Origin: Dendrophyllia cribrosa
Lineage: Eukaryota > Cnidaria > Anthozoa > Scleractinia > Dendrophylliidae
Length of the DNA: 64,000 nucleotides
NCBI GenBank assembly: GCA_024195265.1
Contig: JAJLRJ010000003.1
Location: forward strand, 31,939,143-32,003,142
Direction of reading: 5' to 3'
Under the pieces are notes generated by a model. The model saw only the letters and a list, made by a program, of their open reading frames with translations, searched no databases and was not told the origin of the DNA. Positions 38,955 to 47,331 of the stretch are shown one piece after another. Numbering within the stretch: position 1 is the first letter of the stretch; each line of letters opens with the position of its first letter. The translations under genes were made by a program, and so were the position numbers.

Positions 38955-41900
38955 CCCAACAGTTTCTTTGTCGTTGTCCAGGGTTCGGTTGCTGAAACAG
39001 CAGATAACGCGCTATATACAGGATAAACCAAAATGTTATTTAATACATAACTACTGTATGTACATACGCTTTGTATGGTTCCTTTTGCAAGCTTTGCCTT
39101 TTATTACTCAACAGGGAGAACTTAAAGGACAAAGAAAGTCAAGCTCAACAGCACAGACAACAAATATCCGAAGCGTGTGGAGAGAACGACTATAACACAA
39201 CCAGAGAAAACATCCGTGACAGCATTGCCACTTTACAGGAGTAAGTGTCATGCAGTTGAGAGGTCTGTCGTTGAAATAGCTAGACAGGCGGAAGAACAAC
39301 GCATTTTCGACAAATCAGGCGAAACATGTACATTTGTAATGTTCCTATTTTTATTGTTTCAGCCGCGGTACGAACACGCAGATATTGAGCGAAGTAAGCT
39401 GCCGCACAACCAAAACCAGATTAATTACATTTTGCCAAACACAGCAAATGCAAATAACACAACAGACCATTGTCAGTTCTCGAAACAATTTTTAACGGCT
39501 GCTCAGCGTAGCAAAACACGTAATCTATGTGGCATATCTATATTCCAGATTATCGGATACAAAGATTTCTTATCGATTGGATGGGAGAAACCTCTGCCTT
39601 TCAGGTTAGCTCCACATTCAAGGGCAGCTTGCCTGCTCTACTTAGTTAGGAAAGGTTTAATCGATGATAGCACTCCACAAACATAAAACCAAAGGTAAGA
39701 AAAATTCCTTTCGCAGCCTGTCATAAACCAATCAATACCTTTCACATTCGACTAGCTTTTTACAAGTTTGTGCATGGCCACCGAAGATGTTACCATATAC
39801 TTCAGATCATGTTACTTATCTTCCAGCCACTCTCATCCAATCATTTTTTTTTACAATTACCTTTTGAATCTCTTAGTGAACGAGGTATAATTGGCTCCTT
39901 GGAGAAAATCTACTCCAAGTATGTTTCCAAACTGGAGAGCGAAGATGTTCACGCCAGCGGCTGTCCTCTATGTCACCGAACGTTTGACTCCAACAGACAG
40001 ATTGCCGCTCTTGTTTCAGAGGTAAGACATTTTAAAGTTATTTGGTTTTCAATTATTGTTCAAGAGCCTGCAATGAAAGACCTGTTAGGTGTTTACTTCT
40101 AATTATGGTTGCGTTAATTTCAGTCAATTCAGTCTCCTAATTACTCGTGCCGGTACGGCAACGAGTTAAGGATTGCCCTCCGTTTTTCTCCTTGTTTTGC
40201 TCCGTGTTTTCGTATCTACTTTTGTGCATTGCGTTAGATCTGGGTACGAGAATACGCACGCATGCACTGCAAGAAATTTTGAGCTCACGGTACGGCGTGG
40301 TTTTGCAAACAAAAACGAAACAAATTTGGGTTTTGTTTCTTGCTGTTTACTCGTGACGGATACGGCAACGAGGTAAAGTTTGCCCCCTGTTTTTCTTTTT
40401 ATTCTTTTTGTTTTCGTCTCTTTTTGTGCATCGCATGAGATCTGGGTACGAGAATGCGCACGCATGCAAGCAGAGTAAATGTAAATGGTTTTATTTGCCT
40501 GTTGTTGTGTTACGTAAGTGTTTCCCGCGAGTAACTCACATTACCGGTACGAGTATAGGCTACGGGTAGCCTCTTGTTTTACGATTAATTCAGAACTTTT
40601 GAATTATTGTCTTCTGGTTTGTTTTACAGCTGAAGACCAAAATTCGAACTCTTCCCGAGAAGCGAATGGCAAATGAAGCAAGTCTCACCGAAAAACAAAA
40701 ACGCTATGATCATATTCTTGAACTGGCCCCAGCTAAAGAATCTGTAAGTGCTATGTCCTTATGCATGAAACCATTCACTTACGAAATAACGTATTCCAAA
40801 GAGTCAAGTACCACTAATAAATTAGTCACGCAAAGTCATAAATACATCTTTCTTTTCTTCACAAAAGATTGTTGCGTGACAATAGACTACACCTAGACTA
40901 CTCTCATGGATACAGTGAAACCCTGTTATAATAAAGACCCCGGTATAACGAACGATATTCGTCAGTCCAGTTATAGTAAAATGTGTGGAAAAGAACCCCA
41001 AGGGACTGGGAAAATGTGTTCGTTATAATGGGGATTCGTTATATCGCAATCGGAGTTCCACTGTAGTTGAGCGGGTGATCACGCGAACAAGAACTAAAAT
41101 TGCCTCTTGTGGGTAGACGCAACGCGAGGGAGAGGAGAGAAATGAGGCTCTCCGACTCCGCACGTCGCGCCTTCACGCGGGAGGCGATTTTCCCGTTCGC
41201 TCGAGTGATCACTCGCTCGAGTATCCCTGAGGGAAATAAGGGAGTATTCGTAGACAATGCTACACTTGGATTTGAAAGTAAGCGAATTTCCCCATTGCCA
41301 GTTGCAGAAGTTCCACATGTACAACTATATTTAATCTTGTTCTTCAGCTGGAATCTCTAGAGAGCAATGAAATTCCTGACATCAAATCCAAAATGGAAGA
41401 AATGGACAGTGAAGTACAAAGGATTGAGGACGAGATCACTGAGGTACGTCACGTAACAGCCATGAATTGTAGCTATCTTGCTCAATCCACAGAATACTTT
41501 TATGAGGATTTCTCGTTGTTGGGTCATAGGGCAATAACAGATTTAAGGTGCCATTGGCATCTTTATGATTGCGGAAGTGAGGAGTTATCTCACTCGTGAA
41601 ATATCGAGTTCTCATACTCATTAATAATTCAACAAGTTTTCTCTCTATTTAAAGTTCGAGAAGCTATATCAAACACTCGAGTGTTTCATCGGGTATCCAA
41701 CACTTTAAAGCTGGTTAAAAAATCTCGGCTGCGCCTCGCTTTTTAACCCACCTCTCGGTGTTTGGAAATCATGATGAAACACTCTTCCTCGTGTTTGATA
41801 TATTACTTGAACACTCCAAATTATGCTAGCCTATATATTTGTTTTTTCTTCAGCTTGAAGATCTTCAAAGTATTACCGAAACAGAGGAGCAAAGTGCTCG

Positions 41901-44255
41901 ACAAATGGAACCAGACATTCGTATGTTGGAAAAATACAAATCAGAGCTGAAGGATATGGACAGGAATATATCTTTGCTGCAGTCCAAACTTCATGGAGTT
42001 GGTAAGTGAAGATTCTTCATGACACTCACTCTGTTGAGTAATAAGAAATGACACTTATCTGTTCCTGTCACCATGGGTTCGGTTGTTTAAAAACCGTTTC
42101 ATGCTAACCCAAAATCGTTATTAAGATTTTCGTTTCTCTTGTTTAAACCGTTATGTGCATATAACGTCCCTTAAACTCCCAAAATTGCCAAAATCAAAAT
42201 TCAAGAAAAATCCCAAATTTAATTTTGTAAAATATTGAAAAACAAATGGTACCATGCAAAAGTTCTGCTGAAGAGGTTTCATTTGAATGGTCACACCATA
42301 GGATTTCATCAACAGACTCAAAAGTTAGAACAAATGGTACCATGCAAAAGTACTGCTGAAGAGGTTTCATTTGAATGGTCACACCATAGGATTTCATCAA
42401 CAGACTCAAAAGTTAGAACAAATGGTACCATGCAAAAGTACTGCTGAAGAGGTTTCATTTGAATGGTCACACCAGAAGAATTCGTCGTCTGACTCAAAAG
42501 TTAGAACTGCACTACATGTCTCCGTAATTTATTTTTAATGGTCGATTTCTGCAGTATTAACCTCTAACACAGGGGTGGACTAGCATTCCTTCCGGGTGGG
42601 AGTGGGGGAAAGAAAGGGGTGGGGTTGCTTGATTCTCTGAGTGGCTTTATGCCAGTGAAAAGGGAGCTTCCCAACGTTCTGTAGGGCCTTTGGAAAAACA
42701 CGATAGGCAAACCATTTTATATTTATGGACATGTATTGTAGTATGGAAATGTCCCTATTGTTATGCGATTTCCTTCTTAGGTCTTTTGTTGATAAAGACG
42801 TTACAGTTTATAAGTATTTTTTCAGTGTGTTGCTTGATGGAATGTTTTTCTTTTAAGCTCCTGGTCGTACCATGCAGTCTGTCTCCAAAGAAATCACCGA
42901 CAGACAAGGTCGATCGTAAGTAATAATAAATACATAAATGGTAAATAAAAAAGGATAAAGAAAAATTACAACTTAAATCTAGTGACTGTAAGAATTAAAT
43001 ATTTTAATAAACATTTCCTGCTACTACTCCATCTTAACGTTACATGGGCTTTGAACGTTTCATTCTCGGGAGAGAACTGTACAGTTTGACCATTCAGATA
43101 GACGCTATATCAATTTGCAGTCTTCTGTTGTGTGTTTTGCAATACTGTTCAATAAAAAACACACTCCTTGTTGAACGGTCACGAAAGAATAATAATCTTT
43201 ATTGTTTATTGTTGATAAAAAGACTCAACAAACGTATGAGTTTACATGCAAAGCAATAAGAATTATAAGAGTTATAAACTAAACTAAACTAGAATTAGGT
43301 TAAAATGCCTCTGGAGTTAATAGGGAGTGGATGTTTATTCAGACCATGCAGTCATTTAAGTGAAGGCACGGTGGTGTAGTGGTTAGCGTGTTGTACTTCA
43401 GATTTGAAGCTTAGTGGTTCAAGGCCTGCTCTCTGCCGTCGTGTTGTTTCCTTAGACAAGAAACTTTACTACACATTGTCTCTCTCCACCAGGGCCCGGT
43501 TGTTCGAAAGCCGGTTAACGCTAACCCAGGATTAAAACTTAACCGAGGATTTAATTTCTCTCGTTAGACGTGTTTTCAAAAGCTAGTTATAACTTACACG
43601 CGAAGACAAGTCAGAGACGAAACTAAAGGGCAAAAATACTTTGGAAAAATCTCCATTGATTCAGTTAATTATTTAACTGGAATCAAAATTGATGCTAACT
43701 CTGGGTTAGCTTAATCGCGCTTTGAACAACCCGACCCACGTGTATAAATAGGTATTGGAGACAAAATACTGGGAGTAACCCTGGCTGCGATGAACTAGCA
43801 TCCCATCCATGGGGAAGTAGCTATACTCCTGGTTGCTTCATGCTACAAAACTGGGTTCAGCTTCGGCCGAGTGGGCCACCTGTGGCTCGTGTGCGGCCTT
43901 ATCTTTAACAGTAATTTAAGAACATTACAATTTTTGGGTACCTAACTTTCCTTTCATTCCAATATTTTTTTAATTTACTCCTTTATTCAAAGAAATATGG
44001 TATGCGAGTTTTTTTTTTTATGGTTTGTTTGAGTCTTGGTGTGTGGGGGATCTTTGAGCTTTTTGTTGGTCAGTACGCCCTATTAGCTATAGGTCTATGA
44101 TTCCCATCATTCCCATCATCACTTTGCCATTGGTTTGGTTTGTTTACAGAGACACTCTAAATAACCACATTGACAGGAAACGAACTCAGTTGAGCCAACT
44201 TCAGCGGCAGCTAAGTGATCTGGGGACAAACGTGCATGAACTGAAATCACAGAAG
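10572..44255 (+). CDS. RAD50: RAD50 double-strand-break repair protein, exons 1-27 (C-terminal third missing)
   Basis: RAD50 is the ATP-driven SMC-like subunit of the MRE11-RAD50-NBS1 complex; it tethers and signals DNA ends in the nucleus. Twenty-seven exons with AG/GT borders join with consistent phases into 2634 bases, 878 codons, with no stop. Alignment from memory with the human protein (about 1312 residues) is collinear throughout. What is present: Walker A lobe, Q-loop, outgoing coiled coil, zinc hook and the first part of the returning coil. What is absent: about 430 residues, including the ABC signature, Walker B and D-loop. No exon matching these was found between 44256 and 64000, where a receptor gene cluster begins instead. 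Details per segment follow in separate entries. Confidence 0.95.
10785..11010. mobile_element. MITE in RAD50 intron 1
   Basis: The ends CTAAGGTCGCTTACCATTTG and CAATAGTAAGCGCCCTAAG are imperfect inverted repeats. Each is followed by a self-complementary GGCCGGAC/GGCCAGAC block and (T)CAGAACTGG motifs. Non-coding. Confidence 0.6.
11011..12149. other. Rest of RAD50 intron 1
   Basis: AT-rich intronic sequence ending in the exon 2 acceptor (GCATTGACAG). I see no exon, RNA gene or clear repeat boundary. Confidence 0.5.
12841..12892. repeat. (AAAT)n microsatellite in RAD50 intron 2
   Basis: A run of ATTTATTTATTT followed by about nine AAAT units, forming a short inverted AAAT/ATTT tract. Confidence 0.85.
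13392..15330 (-). mobile_element. Decayed Ty3/gypsy-type retrotransposon remnant, antisense in RAD50 intron 3
   Basis: Read on the - strand, conceptual fragments match the region before and into reverse transcriptase: [20 protein letters not shown], then EPF, an in-frame stop, [14 protein letters not shown] and FCIDYWKLN. This is the usual start of a gypsy RT domain. Upstream on that strand are gag/protease-like pieces (13778-13984, 14436-14787, 15009-15320) in shifting frames. The element stops early in RT; no RNase H, integrase or LTR pair was seen. It is inactive, and its orientation opposite to the host gene is the one usually tolerated in introns. Confidence 0.7.
17361..17840. mobile_element. 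MITE in RAD50 intron 5 with TTTAACCCATTGACACCTGA ends
   Basis: The left end TTTAACCCATTGACACCTGA is matched by TCAGGTGTGAATGGGTTAA at the right. The interior has a 69-codon open frame (17606-17815) of no recognisable family, probably chance. The last CCGCCCGTA motif of the left arm is repeated directly. Confidence 0.65.
18693..19409. mobile_element. 717-bp element flanked by TTAA (piggyBac-like MITE), RAD50 intron 6
   Basis: Inverted ends GGTTACAGTGTACCTTC and GAAGGTACACTGTAACC are directly bracketed by TTAA at 18689-18692 and 19410-19413, the target duplication of piggyBac-type transposition. The interior has short open frames but no transposase motif (no DDD/DDE core recognised), so it is non-autonomous. 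Confidence 0.7.
21541..23110. repeat. Degenerate long tandem array in RAD50 intron 8
   Basis: The motifs TTTCAACGATCCATGGACCA, GTTTGTGCAGATTGTCTTGT, AAGTATCATTTGTTGGTC and CAATCTGCACAAAATGCAAA follow one another again and again, with unit length roughly 100-120 bases and about twelve or more imperfect copies. A second motif, GAGTCCAATGGATGCCATTT, joins in the right half. An unrelated stretch at about 21895-22035 carrying the inverted pair GTGTAAGAACCTGT / ACAGGTTCTTACAC interrupts it. Open frames up to 190 codons here are products of the periodicity. Confidence 0.75.
23225..39240 (+). CDS. RAD50: RAD50 exons 9-21: outgoing coiled coil
   Basis: Exons: 23225-23293, 23628-23717, 24293-24353, 24617-24694, 26931-27007, 27808-27909, 29683-29752, 32679-32779, 33629-33733, 34605-34706, 36125-36336, 37913-38095, 39115-39240. 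The chain is heptad-rich with high Glu, Lys and Gln (for example [40 protein letters not shown]). Landmarks that fix the alignment are [18 protein letters not shown] followed by [18 protein letters not shown] (human region with FERGPFSERQ) and [20 protein letters not shown] just before the hook. All phases match. Introns here are 0.3-3.2 kb and carry most of the transposon load. Confidence 0.94.
24942..25067. mobile_element. Short palindromic MITE in RAD50 intron 12
   Basis: The arms of about 50 bases start TTAGGCCCGGTTCAAACGTT and end with the inverse (CGTTTGAATCGGGCCTAA). They pair across a short loop around AAGCAAAATCTTTTGTTCTT. Each arm contains TGAAGTTCACATGTGCCGAA in one or the other direction. 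The TTA/TAA ends may hold the target duplication. Confidence 0.75.
25430..26930. other. RAD50 intron 12, right part
   Basis: Mostly unique AT-rich sequence. GGGCCTATCGGCGTAGCTC at about 25686 and an imperfect inverse near 26778-26810 (GGAGCTACGCGACTGGGCCT) could be the ends of an old 1.1-kb element. I see no exon. The final CATGCAG is the exon 13 acceptor. Confidence 0.35.
27189..27516. mobile_element. MITE with nested tandem palindromes, RAD50 intron 13
   Basis: The outer ends are GGCCCCAGTTGTTCAAAAGG and CTTTGAACAACCGGGTC. Between them are three direct units of about 107 bases, each itself a palindrome made of GGATAAATCACTATCCAGTG and its inverse joined by AAGCATTAGCAAAATCCATT. The GATAGCGCTATC core is a perfect palindrome. 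The same GGCCCGGTTGTTC ends occur in the element at 43492-43737. Confidence 0.75.
29084..29441. mobile_element. MITE in RAD50 intron 14
   Basis: The ends AACCTCCATTGTGATAACAA and its imperfect inverse (TTGTTATAATAGTGGAGGTT) enclose a long inner palindrome. Its arms carry GGATATGAATATCGCCTA, GCCGCCATTTTGA and TATGACGTCATA in opposite directions. Confidence 0.7.
30442..30841. mobile_element. 400-bp TA-flanked pogo/Tigger-like MITE, RAD50 intron 15
   Basis: It begins CAGTAAAAACCCGCATACAA and ends with the near-perfect inverse (TTGTATGCGGGTTTTCACTG), with TA directly outside both ends (30440-30441 and 30842-30843). Inner copies of AAGAACAC and TCAGCCTGAA alternate in both directions. No transposase frame. 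Confidence 0.8.
31147..31281. repeat. Inverted repeat around CATTTACGCACT / GTGCGTAAACG
   Basis: The left arm GCAGTGCTTTGTACGGCATT and the right arm AACGCCGTACGCGCGCACTGC are inverted copies, with an inner ATCAGAAATCTCACTCGTTC / CTCACTCGTTCGATTTCTGA pair. This gives a cruciform-prone MITE-like unit. Confidence 0.55.
31704..31852. mobile_element. 149-bp MITE in RAD50 intron 15
   Basis: The ends AGCGTTTTCACTCACGTGAC and GACGTCAAGTGAAAACGCT are inverted, with an inner pair GGCAGCCATGTTGGTGTTCC / GGAACACCAATATGGCGGC. Non-coding. Confidence 0.65.
32098..32523. mobile_element. MITE with a second TA-flanked MITE inserted (32139-32385)
   Basis: The outer ends CCTTATTCATAAATGGCGGC and GGCCGCCATTTATGAATAAGG match the uninterrupted copy at 36919-37107. 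The inner 247-bp element begins CAGCTATTTCAATTAACGTT and ends with its exact inverse AACGTTAATTGAAATAGCTG; TA stands on both sides (32137-32138, 32386-32387). Removing it restores the structure of the other copy. Confidence 0.8.
33102..33570. repeat. Copy of the (A)CTCATGCG...CCTCTTGTTTTA repeat, RAD50 intron 16
   Basis: It starts ACTCATGCGCGTGGCGGCAT, runs through TGCCCTCTGTTTTTC and TATGCACGCAT, and ends ACGCATGAGTATAGGCTGC then GAGCCTCTTG. The same order of motifs occurs at 40141-40576, where part is duplicated in tandem. Confidence 0.55.
36505..36775. mobile_element. Inverted-repeat element with tRNA-like interior, RAD50 intron 19
   Basis: The ends AAATCATACCGTCTAGAAGG and its inverse (CCTTCTGGACGGTATGATTT) form arms of about 45 bases. 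The interior GCTAGGTGGTACAGTGGTAC and GAGGTCACAGGTTCAATC resemble the A- and B-boxes of a tRNA-derived SINE. An (AC)n tract adjoins the left end at 36458-36492. Confidence 0.55.
36919..37107. mobile_element. Uninterrupted copy of the TTCATAAATGGCGGC MITE
   Basis: This has the same ends and the same inner pair (AATCAGCCTACCTAGCCTCA / GAGGCTAGGTAGGCTAATAA) as the outer element at 32098-32523, with no insertion. It serves as the reference for dating that nested insertion. Confidence 0.75.
38488..38718. mobile_element. MITE in RAD50 intron 20
   Basis: The left end GGGGGCCGTTTCTCGAAAGA is inverted at the right (GTTTCGAGAAACGGGCTCC). Inside these, ACCCGGTAATTACCGGGCCC and CGGGCCCGAAACGTTACCGG form a second inverted pair. 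Non-coding. A 35-base C-run follows downstream at about 38924-38952. Confidence 0.65.
39877..40021 (+). CDS. RAD50: RAD50 exon 22: zinc hook
   Basis: This exon encodes [40 protein letters not shown] and RQIAALVSE. The CPLC motif, residues about 685-688, is the Cys-x-x-Cys hook by which two RAD50 molecules share a zinc ion; human RAD50 has CPVC near residue 681. The spacing from the N-terminus therefore agrees with the family to within a few residues. The exon begins by completing an Asp codon split from exon 21 and ends in phase 0. Confidence 0.96.
40141..40576. repeat. Tandemly duplicated copy of the ACTCGTG...CCTCTTGTTTTA repeat, RAD50 intron 22
   Basis: TTACTCGTGCCGGTACGGCA (40141) and TTTACTCGTGACGGATACGG (about 40348) begin two units of roughly 205 bases. 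Each has GCCCTC(C)GTTTTTCT, TTTGTGCATCGC, GATCTGGGTACGAGAAT and CGCACGCATGCA. The right border is GAGTATAGGCTACGGGTAGC, as at 33570. Confidence 0.6.
40630..44255 (+). CDS. RAD50: RAD50 exons 23-27: start of the returning coiled coil
   Basis: Exons: 40630-40743, 41348-41443, 41854-42001, 42858-42915, 44150-44255. They read [20 protein letters not shown]..., [20 protein letters not shown]..., [20 protein letters not shown]..., then a short [19 protein letters not shown] exon and [20 protein letters not shown]...ELKSQK. This parallels human RAD50 up to NELKSEK, about residue 880. The last visible donor (AAG|GTAGGC at 44256) is well formed and in phase 0, so a further exon is expected. None of the remaining conserved blocks was found in the rest of the window. 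Confidence 0.93.
40913..41063. mobile_element. 151-bp TA-flanked pogo/Tigger-like MITE, RAD50 intron 23
   Basis: It begins CAGTGAAACCCTGTTATAAT and ends ATCGGAGTTCCACTG, with TA at 40911-40912 and 41064-41065. The interior holds GGTATAACGAACG and inverse CGTTATAATGGGGATTCGTT. It belongs with the elements at 3588, 30442 and 47332. Confidence 0.75.
42175..42530. mobile_element. Second MITE with the 91-base internal minisatellite, RAD50 intron 25
   Basis: This has the same unit as at 4192-4677 (AATGGTACCATGCAAAAGTA ... TTTGAATGGTCACACCATAG), here about three copies, with related left flank (TTAAACTCCCAAAATTGCC). The copies within this locus are more alike than between loci, suggesting local expansion after insertion. 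Confidence 0.75.
43364..43900. mobile_element. tRNA-derived SINE split by a MITE (43492-43737), RAD50 intron 26
   Basis: The head GGCACGGTGGTGTAGTGGTT plus GTGGTTCAAGGCC resembles tRNA A- and B-boxes. The body CTCTGCCGTCGTGTTGTTTC ... CATCCCATCCATGGGGAAGT is shared with the copy at 46229-46440. The MITE with GGCCCGGTTGTTCGAAAGCC / GCGCTTTGAACAACCCGACC ends separates the two halves; the other copy is uninterrupted at this point. Confidence 0.7.
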
Positions 44256-44404
44256 GTAGGCAATGTGCTGTGTGCAGTGTCTTTGCGAACGTAGGCAAAC
44301 TTAAAAAAATATACATTTTTGCCATCAATTGTCTTGGCAAAATATAATATACCCTTTACCTTCTTATTGCCACGATTTACCGCTTTATCACCCACGATCT
44401 GTTC

Positions 44405-44485
44405 CCGTGTGACCTTGTAACTCAAACGGTAAAGAGACGGAAGATCTAGTCCGGAGGTCGTGGGTTCGAATCCTACCGAGGTCAA
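44405..44485. mobile_element. tRNA-like SINE head, RAD50 downstream intron
   Basis: GACCTTG / CGAGGTC form an acceptor-like stem; TAACTCAAACGGTAAAGAG is A-box-like and GGTCGTGGGTTCGAATCC is a good B-box. The anticodon arm is imperfect, so this is likely a SINE head and not a working tRNA. Confidence 0.5.
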
Positions 44486-45300
44486 ATAATTGTTTTTCTT
44501 TGCCTCGCGTGGTCCCCAATTCTTTACCAGGGCGATTAAACGTTCAGTAGGAAAATGATGGGTTGCTCTCAGCACCAAATTTTAAAACCTAATTAATTCT
44601 TTGACTCCTTGAAAAAAATACAATGTATGCTCATTATGAAGTAAAAATCCAAATATTATTCATCTTTTCCGAAGTAGTAAACTTAAGTTAAAAAAAATAA
44701 TTTTCTACATTAAAATTGTTTTTGAAAACAACCTGTCTTTGGGATCTCATAAAAAATGCGACTTCAGCGGAAACCACGTCATATGACCTACCTTAATAAC
44801 TTAGACAGTTTTTGACGTACTATAAACCTTCCAAGTTTCATAACCATAGCTTCAATATTCTAGACGTTATTGAGGGGGCGGAAACTGTCCCCCTCCCCCT
44901 GGTTCCAGAAGACCAAAAAAGCCCGGTATGAATAAGCTTAAGAAATAGAAAACGTTTTCCGTGTTTCCATAGAGTTATGGTAACACGAGCGGGAGTTTGG
45001 GAGAACGAGGAATAGCTGTGGAAACACGAACCGAAGTGTATAATGTGGGTTAACTGAACAAATGAATATTTGGCTAAAAATGAAATGTGCTAAATTACAT
45101 TATAAAGTTTCTGCAAAGAGGAAAACCTCTCTTTTTTTCTTAATTAAAACTATCTCACTTGTTTGTGTTGTTGGGATTTACCTTCATCACTGGTAAAATT
45201 CACTGCACGTCGTCATTGCATGAAATGTAATGTTCAAAGGAAACGCTCTCAGAACAGTTTTTTTTTTTTACAGTGGGACTTGTTAAGGGATACACATAGA
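44486..45300. other. Stretch between the last RAD50 exon and the receptor cluster
   Basis: AT-rich sequence with an imperfect inverted pair around GTTTTCCGTGTTTCCATAG / CTGTGGAAACACGAAC (about 44960-45030). No RAD50 exon with AG/GT borders in phase 0 was found here. Confidence 0.4.
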
Positions 45301-45305
45301 TAACA

Positions 45306-45412
45306 TGCCTTACAGCACTGAACAACTTATTGCTATATTCACGCACTTCTAAGGAATACTCTTATCTTAGTTGCCATTCCAAATTGAAGAGTTTCCAGCC
45401 GCCGCTTAAACC
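45306..45412 (+). pseudogene. Short relic of a cluster GPCR (TM1 to first inner loop)
   Basis: Frames read LTALNNLLL, then after a shift ALLRNTLILVAIPN, and after a second shift KSFQPPLKP. These follow the intact paralogue's LIALNIFLS, AFLGNSLILVALHK and ESSLHPPSK in order. Two frameshifts and loss of all else show an old dead copy. It is the leftmost trace of the receptor cluster. Confidence 0.6.
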
Positions 45413-45700
45413 CAAATGGACATCGCGTGATGAGCAAACGGCTTAGGCAGCTAGAGAGTAAGTTGTGTAGTTAAAGAAATTCATTTCCACTGTCATCACA
45501 AATTCACTACCTTAATAATAACTTTAAATATCATTTTCGAATTTTCGTGAATTGTGAGATGAGTTTTTTAAATTCCTTTTGTATTTCTTGTCCGTACTAC
45601 ACCTGATGGATGTAACTGTATGTAAACAACGACCCTGCTGCATGTATTAAAAAGAACAATCATTGATTATTTTTGCCACGATTCTATTCTCTCTCACTGA

Positions 45701-45803
45701 GTAGTAGTGCACCTCTTCGGAACCTCTAATTTCATTGGACCTGGATGAGGATGAGGTGCACCTCTATTGTTTTTTTTTTTCCTATGAGGCGTTCCGAAAG
45801 GTA
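45701..45803. mobile_element. 103-bp MITE, inverted relative of the one inside the 46657 receptor gene
   Basis: It begins GCACCTCTTCGGAACCTCTA and ends GAGGCGTTCCGAAAGGTAC, imperfect inverted ends. CCTCTAATTTCATTGGACCT is shared in opposite orientation with 46774-46927. Confidence 0.65.
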
Positions 45804-46228
45804 CATAGAATACCTGTCTGACATGCTAATAGGGAGAGACCGACAAGCCATACAAGCTTTATTCGATTCAGGAACAAAAAAAACATGCGAATCAAAACAC
45901 TGTTCGGTTTACGATAAGTATAACTACCACGGTGTTAAACAATAACTAGATAAGAGTCTCAAAATATAAGAAACAATGCGACTGCACGCCGGACGCGAAA
46001 AACCGGACGATGCCCGGAAACATGTTCTGCAAACTGAGTGCGTGTTAGTCAAATAGCTTCCCTGGAGGTTAAAGAAGAGCTAACAATAGCGTGCCGAGGG
46101 CGGGTGGGAAGTGAGCTTGTGACTGATGATGTCAATGGGTGAACCGCATGGAAACAAGCAATATAACTAGCTCGAATTCCCAAAAGGGAATTGCGAATAA
46201 CATTGCCATGTCAAGAGATTTTTTATGC

Positions 46229-46440
46229 GCCCTTGGTCTCTGCCGTCGTGTTTTTTCCTTAGACAAGAAACTTTGCCCCACGTTGTTTCTCTCCACCCAG
46301 GCGCATAAATGGGTACCGGCGACATATTGCTGGGGGATAACCTTGCGATGGACTATCATCCCATCCATGGGGAAGTAGTTATACTCCCAGTAGCTTCATG
46401 CTACAGAAACCGGGTTACGCTGCGGCATTTGCGAGCCATT
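46229..46440. mobile_element. SINE, second copy of the 43364-43900 family
   Basis: The sequence runs from CTCTGCCGTCGTGTTTTTTC through GACAAGAAACTTTG and CCCATCCATGGGGAAGTAGT to CTTCATGCTACAGAAACCGG, matching both halves of the split copy without the MITE. The tRNA-like head is missing or diverged here. Confidence 0.65.
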
Positions 46441-46773
46441 AGGCTTGTAAAGTCTTAGCTTTAAATACACCAGCCGTTCACGCAACCAATCACTCAAGAA
46501 CAGAATGTTGTAGGATGAAAGGGTTAAGCAGGAGAGGGAACACCTGCTTAATTGCTTTGACGTTAATTATTCTTTAGCTGAGAGCTTCCGATGTAAAATA
46601 CAAAAAACGCGACATCAATGAAGTGTACAGTGTTATTTGCATTGCAGTGAAATGACATGGAAAATGTTACTAAACATGGACGCAAGTTATCTCTCGAACT
46701 GTATTGCGCAGCAGAATTAAGTGGAGGAATACGCCATCAGATGATAGGCCTTATAGCGCTAAACGCTTTTCTC

Positions 46774-46927
46774 GAGGCGGTACGCACCTCTCGGAACGCC
46801 TCACAAAATTGGCTAAGAAAACAATAGAACAAACAACAGAACAATGGACCCTAGACCTAAAAACAATACAAGTGCGTGATAACCAGGTCCAATGAAATTA
46901 GAGGTTCTGAAGAGGTGCGTGGCTACT
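46774..46927. mobile_element. 154-bp MITE inside the receptor gene, 9-base target duplication
   Basis: GCTTTTCTC stands directly on both sides (46765-46773, 46928-46936). The ends GGTACGCACCTCTCGGAACG and, inverted, AGAGGTTCTGAAGAGGTGCG are imperfect inverted repeats. A 9-base duplication suggests a Mutator-like source. It interrupts TM1. Confidence 0.75.
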
Positions 46928-47331
46928 GCTTTTCTCTCCATAACTGCATTTCTGGGGAATACTCTGATCCTAGTTGCCCTTCACAAGGAGTCTTCACTTC
47001 ATCCGCCGTCCAAACTCTTGTTTCGCTGTCTCGCAACTACGGATCTCTGCGTTGGTATTATTGTGGAGCCCTTATATACTGTGTATTTGCTGTCTGTGGT
47101 GAATGAAAGGCGAAACATTTGTCTCAACGCATTGACATTAGCTTTCTTCGGGGCCAACATTTTGTGTTTAGTGTCTTTGTTGACACTGGCTGCAATAAGC
47201 GTGGACAGACTTCTCGCCCTTTTGTTGGGGCTCAGATACAGAGAAGTTGTTACTTTGAAGCGAACATATATAATTTTAACAGTTTTGTGGGTTATGTCAA
47301 TCGTTGGGACGTTAATGTACTTTTGGAGCTA

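Noticed and set aside
39177..39686. 169-codon frame overlapping RAD50 exon 21
   Set aside because: It is a different phase from the RAD50 frame, which is fixed by homology and splice phases; the rest is intron.
44201..44578. - strand frame of 125 codons containing VGFEPTTSGLDL
   Set aside because: This peptide comes from reading a tRNA-like SINE head backwards, a familiar false protein in such genomes.
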